Assembly: GCA_028066245.1 (NCBI GenBank) | Contig: JALCBR010000010.1 | Span: 1-64,000, forward strand | DNA length: 64,000 nucleotides | Origin: Pirellulales bacterium | Lineage (GTDB): Bacteria; Planctomycetota; Planctomycetia; Pirellulales; S012-138 | Direction: 5' to 3' | Part shown: piece after piece, positions 45,405-55,153 of the stretch | How the letters are laid out: each line of letters begins with the position of its first letter | Numbering within the stretch: the first letter of the stretch is position 1 | Made by a program: the position numbers and the translations under genes | The notes under the pieces: model-generated | Told to the model about the DNA's origin: nothing | The model's input: only the letters and a program-made list of their open reading frames with translations | The model's database searches: none

Positions 45405-45923
45405 TCACGCCGAACTGAGTTTGACGGTTGCTGCCACGGAGTCCAGGAGTTGCTTGTAGAACTGTCCCTGCGCTTGCAGTCGGAAGTCTCGGGCATTTTC
45501 ACTCTCCACGGTGATCTCAATCTGAAGAAACTCGCGCGGCAGGCACTCCTTCACGCGACTGGCCCACTCGACCAACGAGATCCCTGGTGACTGGAAATAC
45601 TCCTGGGCACCTAACTCTAGGAATTCATCGTCATCTTTGACGCGGTAGGCATCGAAGTGATAGATCGGCCGTACGGCCGGATACTCGTTGACCAGCACGA
45701 ATGTCGGGCTCGTGACGTTTTTGGGATCAAAATCCAGGGCTTGAGCCACGCCCTGAACGAAGTGCGTTTTGCCAGCTCCGAGTGGTCCGTCCAGCGTCAC
45801 GACAGCCCCTGCATTCTCAGGCAGCGCCAACGCCAGTGCAGCCGCAATTCGGTGTGTGTCGGCAATGTCGCTTGATTTGAACGTTGCTGCTTTCACTGAT
45901 TTCCGCCGCTCTCGGCGCCACAA
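45405..45923 (-). CDS. tsaE: tRNA threonylcarbamoyladenosine ATPase TsaE
   Basis: TsaE is the ATPase of the TsaB-TsaD-TsaE complex that makes t6A at position 37 of ANN-decoding tRNAs. The 172-residue protein has Walker A GPLGAGKT at 46-53, the family signatures NVTSPTFVLVNEY and IYHFDAYRV, the switch-like LELGAQEYF, and SLVEWASR near residue 130. Its length is normal for the family. The gene sits alone, back to back with the large BNR-repeat gene. The start could be a few codons later than 45923. Confidence 0.93.
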   Translation of the reverse strand: MWRRERRKSVKAATFKSSDIADTHRIAAALALALPENAGAVVTLDGPLGAGKTHFVQGVAQALDFDPKNVTSPTFVLVNEYPAVRPIYHFDAYRVKDDDEFLELGAQEYFQSPGISLVEWASRVKECLPREFLQIEITVESENARDFRLQAQGQFYKQLLDSVAATVKLSSA

Positions 45924-46144
45924 TGTGCGGAAACTACGCCGGCCATAAAGTTTTTGCAGGTTGGCCTGAGTGCGCAGATGGATTCTGTCTGTAAATCTAG
46001 CTAAAGTAGTGAGGTTTTATGCCGTCGGCCCTGCGGCGGCGGATACCAATCGCCAGCACGTGTTCGCACTCTTTCCCGTCACCGTGCGGACCGTTTCCCA
46101 CCGTTCTTGATCTCAGCTCAGCCCGATTTTTGGAGTGCATCCTG

Positions 46145-49100
46145 ATGACCCTTCGCTCCCGCCTTGAGAGGTTTCGTTTTCCACTGGTGGCGCTGCTCTT
46201 TGTTCTCGTGGCCGGCTTCGGCCTGAGCATGGCACCGCCAGTAGCGATCGGAAGCGCATCGGCCGCGTGGCAGCAGGACGAACCCCAGACTCTGTCCTAT
46301 GATGACGCCTCGTACGCGGGATTGGAATATCGAGAAATTGGTCCGTTTCGCGGCGGGCGGGCCGGATCAGTCACCGGAGTTCCTGGCGAAGATGATCTGT
46401 ACTACATGGGCGCCACCGGAGGTGGTGTCTGGCGAACAACCAACGGCGGCGATTCCTGGCAGAACATCTCGGACGGATACTTCGGCGGATCGATCGGAGC
46501 GGTCGCCGTCAGTGAGTGGGACCCCAATGTGATCTACGTGGGAGGTGGTGAAGCCACCGTCCGCGGAAATGTTTCGTCCGGGAACGGCATGTGGAAGTCT
46601 GTCGATGCCGGCAAGACCTGGAAGCACATCGGCCTGAGCGATACCCGCCACATCCCCCGCATTCGCATCCATCCCAAGAATCCGGACCTGGTGTATGTCG
46701 CTGCGCTGGGACACCTGTATGGTCCCAACGACGAACGCGGTGTCTACCGTTCGAAAGACGGTGGAAAGACGTGGGAGCAGGTGTTGTTTGTCAATGCCAA
46801 CGCCGGCGCCTGTGACCTCCTGCTAGATCCCAACAATCCTCGCGTCATCTACGCCTCCATGTGGCGCATCCTGCGAACGCCCTATAGCTTGGAATCCGGC
46901 GGAGAGGGTTCCGGTATGTGGAAAAGCACGGACGGTGGCGATACCTGGACGGAAATCACGCGCAATCCTGGTTTGCCGCGAGGAACCGTGGGCATCAGCG
47001 GGATTGCTGTTTCACCGGTCGATTCCAATCGCGTCTGGGCAATCATTGAAGCGGCTGACGGCGGAGTTTTTCGTTCAGAGAACGCCGGCGCCACTTGGCG
47101 GCGGACCACCGACGACCGCAACCTACGGCAACGTGCCTGGTACTACTCGCGAATCTACGCCGGGCCACAGGATATCGACGAAGTTTATGTGCTCAACGTC
47201 GGCTTTCATCGATCCACCGACGGTGGCGTCACCTTTGACGAACGGATTGGCACGCCGCATGGTGACCACCACGATCTGTGGATCGATCCCGCCAATTCCA
47301 ATCGGATGGCGATTGCCGATGACGGCGGAGCACAGGTTTCCTACGACCGAGGTCGCAACTGGTCGACTTACATGAACCAGCCCACCGCCCAGTTCTATCG
47401 CGTGATCACGGACAACCACTTTCCCTATCGCATCTACGGAGCCCAACAAGACAATAGCACCGTACGAATTCTGCATCGCACCGATGGCGGCTCCATTACC
47501 GAGAACGATTGGGAATCAACCGCCGGAGGAGAAAGTGGCCACATCGCCATTGATCCGGATGATCAAGACATTGTTTACGGCGGGTCCTATGGTGGACTGC
47601 TGATCCGCCGCAACCACCGCACCGGTGAAGTCCGCAACATCAACGCCTGGCCGGACAATCCCATGGGCCACGGCGCGGAAGACCTGGAACACCGCTTCCA
47701 ATGGAACTTCCCGATCTTCTTCTCCCCCCATCAACCCAAGACGCTGTACACGGCCAGCCAGGTGTTGTTCAAGAGTCATAACGAAGGGCAAACCTGGATC
47801 CCCATCAGCCCTGATCTCACCCGTAATGATCTGTCGAAATTGGGTCCGTCCGGCGGTCCCATCACCAAAGACAACACTGGCGTTGAATACTACGCTACGA
47901 TCTTTGCCGCCCAAGAAAGCCCTCACGAACAGGGCGTCATCTGGTGCGGATCTGATGATGGTCTGCTGCACGTTACGCGGGACGGTGGCGAAAACTGGGA
48001 AGATGTTACGCCGGTTGATCTTCCCAAGTGGGCGATGATCAACAGCGTGGAGGTGGACCCATTTGAGCCCGGCGGGCTGTACGTGGCCGCCACGTGCTAC
48101 AAGCTGGATGACTTCCGCCCGTATCTGTATCGAACCAAAGACTACGGCAAGACCTGGACGCAAATCACAACCGGGATTGACGCCGAGCATTTCACGCGCG
48201 TTGTCAGAGCGGACCCAGGTCGTCAAGGATTGTTATACGCCGGCACAGAAAACGGGATGTATCTCTCCTTTGATGATGGTGCCAGTTGGAAGCCGTTCCA
48301 ATTGAACCTGCCGTTGGTGCCAATTACCGATCTCACGATTAAAAACCACGACTTGATTGTCGCCACGCAGGGACGTTCGTTCTGGGTATTGGATGACTTG
48401 ACGCCGTTGCATCAAATGTCCGCGGACGTGCTCGCGGCGGACGCGCACTTCTACGAGCCACGACCGTCTTACCGCATTGGCGGTGGTGGAGGTGGCGGTC
48501 GTACAGCAGGCACAAACGCACCCGGCGGCGCGGTCCTGACCTTCCAGCTTGCCAGCACGGACCAGCCCGTCACGTTGGAAATCCGTGAGGCCGACGGAGA
48601 CGTTATCCGCACGTTCAGCACACGGCGCCGAGGCGGCGCGGGGCCGTTACGAGTCTCCGCCGGGCTGAACCGCTTCGTCTGGAACTTGGGCTATCCCAAC
48701 GCGGAGACGTTCCAGGGCATGATCCTCTGGTCAGGAAACACACGCGGACCCAGAGCAGTTCCCGGCACGTATGAAGCCCGGCTAACGGTGGGGAGAACCA
48801 CGCACACCAGGACTTTTGAAGTTCTGGCCGATCCCCGCAGTTCAGCATCGCAGGAAGATTTACAGGCTCAGTTTGATTTCCTGATCGAAGTCCGGGACAA
48901 GCTGACTGAAACGCACCGTGGCATCCGCCAGATTCGCTCGATGCGAAATGCGATCAACGACGTTCTCGCGAAAGCTCGCGGCGAGAGAAACATGGGCGAT
49001 CTCAACGATCTGGGACGAGCGATCAACGCGGAACTGACCGTTATTGAAGAAGCGCTCTACCAAACGAAGAACGAAAGCGGCCAGGATCCACTCAACTTTC

Positions 49101-49321
49101 CCATCCGGTTGAATAACCGGCTGGCAGCTTTGGCCAGCGTTGTGACCACGGGGGCATTTCGTCCCACGGATCAAGCTGTTGCTGTTCGCAGTCAATTGGT
49201 GGAATTGATCGACATCGAACTGGCCAAGCTGAAGAAGATCGTCGAGGAGCGCATTCCCGAGTTCAACAAGCTGGTCAAGGAGAAAGATATTCCCGCCGTC
49301 AGCACTGGCGGCGGCGAATGA
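46145..49321 (+). CDS. Large secreted BNR-repeat (sortilin/VPS10-like) protein
   Basis: A 1058-residue protein with a signal peptide (FRFPLVALLFVLVAGFGLSM, residues 10-29). The main body is a beta propeller of Asp-box repeats, seen as SxDGGxTW-type turns: RTTNGGDSWQ, KSVDAGKTWK, RSKDGGKTWE, KSTDGGDTWT, RSENAGATWR, RTKDYGKTWT and SFDDGASW. The closest families are VPS10/sortilin-like and BNR glycosyl-hydrolase-like propellers. After a Gly-rich linker (GGGGGGRTAG) comes a Ig-like domain (VTLEIREADGDVIRTFSTRR) and a helical tail (about 895-1040). Asp-box propellers bind or cut glycans or peptides; no catalytic residues can be assigned. GGAG is nine bases before the ATG. Confidence 0.88.
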   Translation: MTLRSRLERFRFPLVALLFVLVAGFGLSMAPPVAIGSASAAWQQDEPQTLSYDDASYAGLEYREIGPFRGGRAGSVTGVPGEDDLYYMGATGGGVWRTTNGGDSWQNISDGYFGGSIGAVAVSEWDPNVIYVGGGEATVRGNVSSGNGMWKSVDAGKTWKHIGLSDTRHIPRIRIHPKNPDLVYVAALGHLYGPNDERGVYRSKDGGKTWEQVLFVNANAGACDLLLDPNNPRVIYASMWRILRTPYSLESGGEGSGMWKSTDGGDTWTEITRNPGLPRGTVGISGIAVSPVDSNRVWAIIEAADGGVFRSENAGATWRRTTDDRNLRQRAWYYSRIYAGPQDIDEVYVLNVGFHRSTDGGVTFDERIGTPHGDHHDLWIDPANSNRMAIADDGGAQVSYDRGRNWSTYMNQPTAQFYRVITDNHFPYRIYGAQQDNSTVRILHRTDGGSITENDWESTAGGESGHIAIDPDDQDIVYGGSYGGLLIRRNHRTGEVRNINAWPDNPMGHGAEDLEHRFQWNFPIFFSPHQPKTLYTASQVLFKSHNEGQTWIPISPDLTRNDLSKLGPSGGPITKDNTGVEYYATIFAAQESPHEQGVIWCGSDDGLLHVTRDGGENWEDVTPVDLPKWAMINSVEVDPFEPGGLYVAATCYKLDDFRPYLYRTKDYGKTWTQITTGIDAEHFTRVVRADPGRQGLLYAGTENGMYLSFDDGASWKPFQLNLPLVPITDLTIKNHDLIVATQGRSFWVLDDLTPLHQMSADVLAADAHFYEPRPSYRIGGGGGGGRTAGTNAPGGAVLTFQLASTDQPVTLEIREADGDVIRTFSTRRRGGAGPLRVSAGLNRFVWNLGYPNAETFQGMILWSGNTRGPRAVPGTYEARLTVGRTTHTRTFEVLADPRSSASQEDLQAQFDFLIEVRDKLTETHRGIRQIRSMRNAINDVLAKARGERNMGDLNDLGRAINAELTVIEEALYQTKNESGQDPLNFPIRLNNRLAALASVVTTGAFRPTDQAVAVRSQLVELIDIELAKLKKIVEERIPEFNKLVKEKDIPAVSTGGGE

Positions 49322-49342
49322 TGCCTTGATTGTGATGCTTGT

Positions 49343-49368
49343 CTCGCCTGCACTTGGCCGCAGGTGAG
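49343..49368. terminator. Hairpin between convergent genes
   Basis: CTCGCCTGC (49343-49351) and GCAGGTGAG (49360-49368) form a nine-pair stem with one G-U pair and an eight-base loop, between the stops of the BNR-repeat gene and the helicase gene. No T-run follows on either strand, so termination efficiency is doubtful. Confidence 0.4.
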
Positions 49369-49450
49369 ATCACAGCAGCGCATGCGCCCACGCCGTGAAT
49401 GTGGAACGCGGTTGTGTGCGCGATGTTATCACATGGCGCGCTGCCGACTC

Positions 49451-51427
49451 TTACCGCTTGGCCGGTTTGCGCTTGCGCTGAGAACTGGACTTCTTCAATT
49501 TCCCCTGGCCAACTTTACGTTGCGGCGGAATGCGGTCCGCTTGGCCGGTCATTTCAAACAGGAAGCGGCTGGGAATGGTGGGACGCGGTTTGCCCCACTT
49601 GGTCCGCGCCAACGGAAACGACATGGTCAGTCGTTGTTGGGCGCGGGTGATGCCGACGTAGCACAGCCGGCGTTCTTCCTCGACATCGTCCAGGTCAATG
49701 CTCTTTTGGTGCGGCAGAATGCCTTCCTCCATGCCAACCAGGTAGACGTGAGGGAACTCAAGCCCTTTTGCGCCGTGCAGCGTCAACAGCACCACGGAGT
49801 TGCGGGCGAGTTCTTTTTCCTTCTCGTTCCCTGCCGGTCGATCATCGAGCGCGACTTCTCGAAGAAAATCCGCCAGGCGAGGTTTTGCCGCGTGCTGTTC
49901 ATAACTGCTGGCCGCGTTGACGACCTCTTCGACGGAGTTCCAACGGGAGGCCCGCTCATTGGGATCAGAATACAGCCGCTCCAGTTCCCGCTGGTAGTTG
50001 GTTTCCGCCAACAGGCTACGGATCAAATGAGCGACTTTGGGTTGATGCTGACGTTTGTAATACCGGTCGATCAACGCCTGGAATTCGCTGATCCCTGGGG
50101 AGCGTTCGCCATTGGCCATCACCTCCCACACCGGCTTGCCTGCCGCGGATGCCTGGGTGATAAGCTTTGATACGGCCTGGCGGCCAATGCCACGGGCGGG
50201 CGTGTTGATGATCCGCAACAGCGAAACGTCATCGCGCGGTTGCGAGACCGCTTTGAGATACGCCAGCACGTCACGAACTTCTTTGCGGTCAAAGAATGAT
50301 TGCCCACCGATCAAGACATAAGGGACGTCACGTTTGCGAAGCTCGGTCTCAAACGCCCTGGTCAGCTCATTGGTGCGAAACAAGATGGCGAAATCGCGCG
50401 GCTCAGCTTGTTTAGTTTTCAGCTTCGCTCGGATTTCCTCGATCACGGCGGCGGCTTCCGCTTCGGCATCGGCAAATTGCAAAATGCGAGGGCGTTCTCC
50501 GCCCGGCTGAGCCGTGCGGAGAGACTTCTCGTGCCGCAGCCCGTTGAAGCGGATTAACTCATTGGCCATTGCCAGGATAGGGCCGGTGGAGCGGTAGTTT
50601 TCTTCCAGGCGAATGACCTTGGCATCTGGCCAGTCTGTGTTGAAGCGGAGGATGTGCTGCACTTCCGCGCCGCGCCAAGAATAGATCGATTGATCGTCAT
50701 CACCCACAACGCACAGGTTGCGGTGCCGTGCGGCCATCGCTTTGACCACGCGGTACTGCACGCCGTTGGTGTCCTGGTATTCATCAACCAAAATGTGGTC
50801 AAACCGTCCGGCTTCCTCCGTCAGCACGTCCGGAAAACGTGTGAACAGCTCATCCGTCAACAGCAGCAAGTCATCAAAGTCCACCGCCGCGGAATTCTTC
50901 AAACTCAACTGATAACGCCGATAGGCGGCCGCGGCGATGTGCTCCCGGTCGTCAACGGCAATTCGCGCAGCATCCGCCGGCCGAGCCCCGGCCGATTTCC
51001 AACTACTGATGATGGCCAGCAGGTCGCCAGGGCGAAGACTGATCTCACCGGCGTCAATTTCGCGGAGTGTCGCCCGGGCTGCTGATTCCTGATCGCCGCG
51101 GTCGTAAATCGTGAACCGCTTGGGATAGCCCAATCGGGCGATGTGACGCTTGAGAATGTCCAGGCACAGCGAATGAAACGTTGAGATCCACGGCTTGCGT
51201 TTGGCGCGGTTGCTGCCGCAACTGGCCATTGCTCTGTCCCGCATCTCCGCGGCGGCTTTGTTGGTGAAGGTCACCGCCAAGATGCGGTCCGCCGGCGTCC
51301 CTGATTTGATCAGCTTGGCAATCCGTTGCGTGACCACGCGAGTCTTGCCTGTCCCCGCGCCCGCCAAGACCAGCATCGGCCCTGCCAGTGTATTCACGGC
51401 ATCATGCTGCGCGGCATTGAGCGACAT
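49451..51427 (-). CDS. UvrD/Rep/PcrA-type DNA helicase
   Basis: A 658-residue superfamily-1A 3'-5' helicase. Motifs in order: Q motif and Walker A (LNAAQHDAV, LVLAGAGTGKTRVVTQR), Ia (LAVTFTNKAAAEMRDRA), II (LVDEYQDTN), III (CVVGDDDQSIYSWRGA), IV (LEENYRSTGPILAMANELIR), V (TLHGAKGLEFPHVYLVGMEE) and VI (EERRLCYVGITRAQQRL). The C-terminus is short and basic (KSSSQRKRKPAKR), shorter than the Tudor-like tail of PcrA. It unwinds DNA during repair or removes protein from DNA. The start at 51427 sits where family similarity begins; the frame continues 28 residues upstream. It is most like Rep. Confidence 0.93.
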   Translation of the reverse strand: MSLNAAQHDAVNTLAGPMLVLAGAGTGKTRVVTQRIAKLIKSGTPADRILAVTFTNKAAAEMRDRAMASCGSNRAKRKPWISTFHSLCLDILKRHIARLGYPKRFTIYDRGDQESAARATLREIDAGEISLRPGDLLAIISSWKSAGARPADAARIAVDDREHIAAAAYRRYQLSLKNSAAVDFDDLLLLTDELFTRFPDVLTEEAGRFDHILVDEYQDTNGVQYRVVKAMAARHRNLCVVGDDDQSIYSWRGAEVQHILRFNTDWPDAKVIRLEENYRSTGPILAMANELIRFNGLRHEKSLRTAQPGGERPRILQFADAEAEAAAVIEEIRAKLKTKQAEPRDFAILFRTNELTRAFETELRKRDVPYVLIGGQSFFDRKEVRDVLAYLKAVSQPRDDVSLLRIINTPARGIGRQAVSKLITQASAAGKPVWEVMANGERSPGISEFQALIDRYYKRQHQPKVAHLIRSLLAETNYQRELERLYSDPNERASRWNSVEEVVNAASSYEQHAAKPRLADFLREVALDDRPAGNEKEKELARNSVVLLTLHGAKGLEFPHVYLVGMEEGILPHQKSIDLDDVEEERRLCYVGITRAQQRLTMSFPLARTKWGKPRPTIPSRFLFEMTGQADRIPPQRKVGQGKLKKSSSQRKRKPAKR

Positions 51428-51730
51428 GCGGAGGCGAATCCGTTCTATCTTCGGACGAACGTCAAGCGAGAGACGAACCGGCCATCCTATGGCAAAGAAA
51501 TCGCGTGCCAAGTCTTGTCACAATGAAATCACAGTTGCCGGGGCGCAGTGCAATTCTTATGTCGTTTGAACGGCTCATTGCCTGACGGGACCATCAAGCG
51601 GAGATCGCATATACAGCCATACGTCCCAACGCTACCGGCACAATCTCTCGCAGCTCACACTCGCGATACGTTCGTGCCGCTGAAATCCCATCCGTGGGAT
51701 TCACGGAGCCAGTTGAAAATCAACCGGGCA
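51428..51730. other. Intergenic region with a small hairpin
   Basis: A 303-base gap between two minus-strand genes. AATCCCA (51684-51690) and TGGGATT (51695-51701) make a seven-pair stem with loop TCCG, 30-47 bases past the stop of the M14 peptidase gene. No T-run follows, so it is only a possible terminator or mRNA 3' end stabiliser. Nothing else recognised. Confidence 0.35.
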
Positions 51731-54436
51731 TTAATGTGCCGGGCCGAAGAACACAGCGTTCCAAAACAATCGTTGGGTTGCGGGGCACATGGCACGGAAG
51801 TTTGGATTGTCGGTAAAGCCAATCACGTGACCACCGCCGCGCGATGAGTAAACGGTATAGGCCGCGCCGGGGAGCGTTGGAATCGTTTCCGGCCAGCAGA
51901 AACCCGAGGCAACAACGCGCTCTTTGTCCGCAGAAAACGTGACTAGGTTCCGCCCGTCGCCGTCGTCAAGTGGATCGCAGATCAAGCTACTGTTGAAGAG
52001 AAGTTCCAGGTTGCGATCCACGCCAAAGGTCACAAAATGATCGTCATACGTTTTCGCTCTAAGGAACGCGCCAGGCACGCGCTGCGGGTATCCGGCGCTC
52101 CCGCCTTCTTTGTTTGAGTCATCTTTCTTTTTGACTTTCTCTCTCCTGGTCAGGTTGAGCAAGCCAACATTCTCACTGGCTGCCCAGCTTGTGGCCGAGC
52201 CAATCGTGACCAGCGTACCGCCACGGCGAATCCAGTCGCGCAGTCTGACCAGCGCGCTGTCATTGAAACCTCGTCCATAGGAACCCGCAGGCAAGACCAC
52301 AACATTAAACCGCGAGAGATCCACCTGCGCGAGTTGTGAGACGCTCATCCGCGTTGTGGGGTATCGCCAGATCTGATCGAACAGGTACCAGGTGTGTCCC
52401 ACGTCCGCGCCGATCGGCGAATCAATCGCCATGGCGATCCGCGGCGGCTCCAGCCAATGCACCTCCGGCCCGCCAAAGCTGACGCCACGGTCGACATATC
52501 CGCTATCGGCTTTGTGAACCTTGATCCCATGCTCTTCCACGGCCTGCTTAACGGCGGCGGCCAATTCATCGCCTTCGTTTTCCGCTGTCTTGAGAATCAA
52601 CGTCCCCTTACCGTACTCGCGGCCGTTAACCACAAAGGGTTGATCCACAACGTGAATACGCAATCCAGCGCGGAGCCAGCCAGCAACGGCCGGCAACACG
52701 TTGTCATCATCGGCGGGGATCAAGTAAGCCACGTGCGGCTTTCCGCGCGGAAGGTCGCCCTTTGTTGTTGCTTCTGTAAGCGGCTCTGACAACGCCACGT
52801 CGCATTCGCTGGCCGCAACCGCCGGAACGTCATACGCCAACGGCAAGCTCCACGCGGTGACATCATAGATCTCGTTGCCCAGGTGTCGTTTCGCGCGGTC
52901 CAGTTGCCGCTCGACAAATTCCCTGTCCATCTGCACTTCGCGGTCCAGCAAGGATCGGACGAGACGACCGGCGGGCTGAGCGACCGGCACGTGATAACTG
53001 CCAGCGGGAATCGCGCGATCGTCAATCTCTTCTCCGTTGACGAAGCTACCGCGGACGTGGACCGTTTCGGTGACGGGATAGACTTCAATCCCGTTATTAA
53101 TCAGCAACTGTGCCAATCGCGCTGTCCGTGCGGGGCGCGAACCGTTCAGCAGAAAGAAATCGCTGACATTGCTGGTCTTACCCAGCCGAATCGAATCACG
53201 GCGTGCCTCGTGGAAGTCGCGCAGCAACTCTTCATGATCTCTTGCCGCCGTTTCAATGGTGGCCAGCGCGCTGACGTAGTTGTGGCGCACTCCGTCAGCG
53301 TAATGCAGTTTGCGATCATCCGCGCGCTCAATGACCAGCCCGCGCGCACTAGCTTGTTCCCACAGCATGCCAATAGAGCCTTGCAGCGTGGGCCAGCTTT
53401 CGCCGTAGCCTGGGTAGAAAGAATCAAACATTTCCCGCGTGGTATAGCCGAAGCCGTAGCGATCAAACCAACCTGCCTGAAACTGGCCAAACCGTTCCAG
53501 CCAATCTCGTTGTCGTGGCAAGATGTACTTGTTGATGGGGTCGGTCGGCGGCGGAAAGTAGAACGTTGAATCAGCGCCCATCTCGTGATTATCGACAGTG
53601 ACGTGCGGCTGCCAGTTGAGGTAGGCCGCAACTCGGTCGGCCGCTTCCCGTTGAGTTTGCAGGAACCAGTCGCGGTTCATGTCAAAGTAGTAATGGTTTG
53701 TCCGCCCGCCAGGCCAGGGCTCGTCATGCTCGAAGGAGAACCTTTCCGCGGAGGGAAATTCTCCCCGCGCCTTGCGATATCCGTTAACAAAGCGGTCACG
53801 GCCGTCCGCGTTTTGTACCGGGTCGATCACAACGATCACGTTGTCAAGCAGTTCTTTTGTCTGGCTGCGCTTGTCTGCCAGCAGATGATAGGCCGTCAGC
53901 AATGCCGCGTCGGAAGGTGAAATCTCGTTGCCGTGCACGGTCGCCTGCAGTAACACGATTGCCGGCGCTGTCTTGGCGATTTCAGCAGCCTGTTGTGACG
54001 TTGTCTGGCGAGGATCAGCCAGCAGCAAGTTTTGCTTTCGTAGTTCCTCTAGGCGCTCGATATTGTCCGCCGACGAGACGACCAGATGGTAGAGCTCTTT
54101 GCCTTCGTAGGACTCGCCGTATTGGTACAAGTGAGTTCTTTCCGGCGCTGCGGCAGCCAGCGCTTGCACGTATTGCAGCAGCTGCGCATGGCTGGAAACG
54201 TCGTCGCCCCAGTCATAGCCCAAAACGTCTTTCATCGTGGGGATCTGGGCGTCTGCATCCACTTCTGGCAGCGGCAGCAACCAGGGCGATTCTTTTTGGG
54301 CATCTTGGCCAAGTGTTTCCTGCGAAGTCGAGCTTCCCATCCCAATCAGCAAGAGAATGACGAGGAAAGACCGATATCCGATCCCAAGCTGCGTTCTCAG
54401 GGATGTCACCTGCTGTGTGTTGTGCTGCCGATTCAC
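51731..54436 (-). CDS. Secreted M14-family zinc carboxypeptidase
   Basis: The 901-residue protein has a signal peptide (YRSFLVILLLIGMGSSTSQE, residues 21-40) and an M14 metallopeptidase domain (about 75-380). Zinc ligands are in ATVHGNEISPSDAALLTAYH (His and Glu of HxxE) and the later His of VTVDNHEMGADSTFYF. The substrate-binding region DPVQNADGRDRFVNGYR is present. The C-terminal 500 residues include a GATase-like domain (FNVVVLPAGSYGRGFNDSAL, WIRRGGTLVTIGSAT), as in large planctomycete and Bacteroidetes M14 proteins. The proposed role is breakdown of peptides outside the cytoplasm. The gene is alone, with about 300 bases free on each side. Confidence 0.88.
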   Translation of the reverse strand: MNRQHNTQQVTSLRTQLGIGYRSFLVILLLIGMGSSTSQETLGQDAQKESPWLLPLPEVDADAQIPTMKDVLGYDWGDDVSSHAQLLQYVQALAAAAPERTHLYQYGESYEGKELYHLVVSSADNIERLEELRKQNLLLADPRQTTSQQAAEIAKTAPAIVLLQATVHGNEISPSDAALLTAYHLLADKRSQTKELLDNVIVVIDPVQNADGRDRFVNGYRKARGEFPSAERFSFEHDEPWPGGRTNHYYFDMNRDWFLQTQREAADRVAAYLNWQPHVTVDNHEMGADSTFYFPPPTDPINKYILPRQRDWLERFGQFQAGWFDRYGFGYTTREMFDSFYPGYGESWPTLQGSIGMLWEQASARGLVIERADDRKLHYADGVRHNYVSALATIETAARDHEELLRDFHEARRDSIRLGKTSNVSDFFLLNGSRPARTARLAQLLINNGIEVYPVTETVHVRGSFVNGEEIDDRAIPAGSYHVPVAQPAGRLVRSLLDREVQMDREFVERQLDRAKRHLGNEIYDVTAWSLPLAYDVPAVAASECDVALSEPLTEATTKGDLPRGKPHVAYLIPADDDNVLPAVAGWLRAGLRIHVVDQPFVVNGREYGKGTLILKTAENEGDELAAAVKQAVEEHGIKVHKADSGYVDRGVSFGGPEVHWLEPPRIAMAIDSPIGADVGHTWYLFDQIWRYPTTRMSVSQLAQVDLSRFNVVVLPAGSYGRGFNDSALVRLRDWIRRGGTLVTIGSATSWAASENVGLLNLTRREKVKKKDDSNKEGGSAGYPQRVPGAFLRAKTYDDHFVTFGVDRNLELLFNSSLICDPLDDGDGRNLVTFSADKERVVASGFCWPETIPTLPGAAYTVYSSRGGGHVIGFTDNPNFRAMCPATQRLFWNAVFFGPAH

Positions 54437-54752
54437 GGGGATGAGTCCTTGAAGTGCGAAAGTTGATGCGCGGATCTGGTGAACGGATTGCCTGCCGATA
54501 TGAGAATTTAGACTGCCTGCAGGCGCGAAGCTATCACTGAATGCAAAATTGGCGCGAATTAAAACGGAAGCATCGAATGCGCAGCCTGGGGGTAATGGAT
54601 CGGCTGAAATGATGCCTTAAATTTGAAAATCGTCAAAGTTTCACACGGAGAAGGCCCGATAACCGGGGACATCAGTCAGCCGCCCTCAAAGGATGGCAAG
54701 CTTGATTAAAAGCCAACACAAAGATCGCGCTCCAAGCCCATAGGCCAGCCAT
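54437..54752. other. Divergent intergenic region, nothing recognised
   Basis: A 316-base gap between the divergent M14 peptidase gene and the small gene at 54753. It should carry both promoters. No RNA gene, repeat or convincing promoter was recognised. Confidence 0.3.
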
Positions 54753-54974
54753 ATGTCCACGGTTCAACTCCAGACGTTTGTTGACAACGCCCATCAAACC
54801 CCGTCTCGTCCGGAAATGATGGTCACGAGAACGCTGGCGGAGATTCTTCCGGCCCTGGCACAAGCTCACGAACAAGGCATGGCTTGGTTGCAAGACTTTG
54901 CCGATGAGCCGGTCCAGATCAGCACGGACTTGGACGAAGTGATCGCCAGCTTCCGTGATTTCTGCATGGCTTAG
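54753..54974 (+). CDS. Small helical protein of unknown function
   Basis: A 73-residue frame with planctomycete-like codon use and a mostly helical prediction (TLAEILPALAQAHEQGMAWL, then DLDEVIASFRDFCMA). No signal peptide, Cys pair or known motif. The ribosome binding site is weak. A longer open frame on the opposite strand overlaps it (54672-54998), but its composition is less protein-like. Likely but not certain to be a gene. Confidence 0.5.
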   Translation: MSTVQLQTFVDNAHQTPSRPEMMVTRTLAEILPALAQAHEQGMAWLQDFADEPVQISTDLDEVIASFRDFCMA

Positions 54975-55153
54975 GGATTCATGGCTGAGAATTTCCACGC
55001 AGCCTCGCGCTCGCTGATGATCTCCTGATTTGCAAGCCGAGTTCTGGATGGCGTAGTCGCCGAGATGTCACGCAACTTCGGCGCGTCCGTCGTCACGCAG
55101 ACATCATGCGGTGGCATGATCTTTCCGAGGGCACCGCTGCCAACGACTTGGAT

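Noticed and set aside
47516-48226. 236-residue minus-strand frame inside the BNR-repeat gene
   Set aside because: Shadow of the Asp-box repeats; no start signal and no known fold.
54672-54998. 108-residue minus-strand gene overlapping the small plus-strand gene
   Set aside because: Composition and start context are poorer than those of the 73-residue plus-strand frame; both cannot be real.
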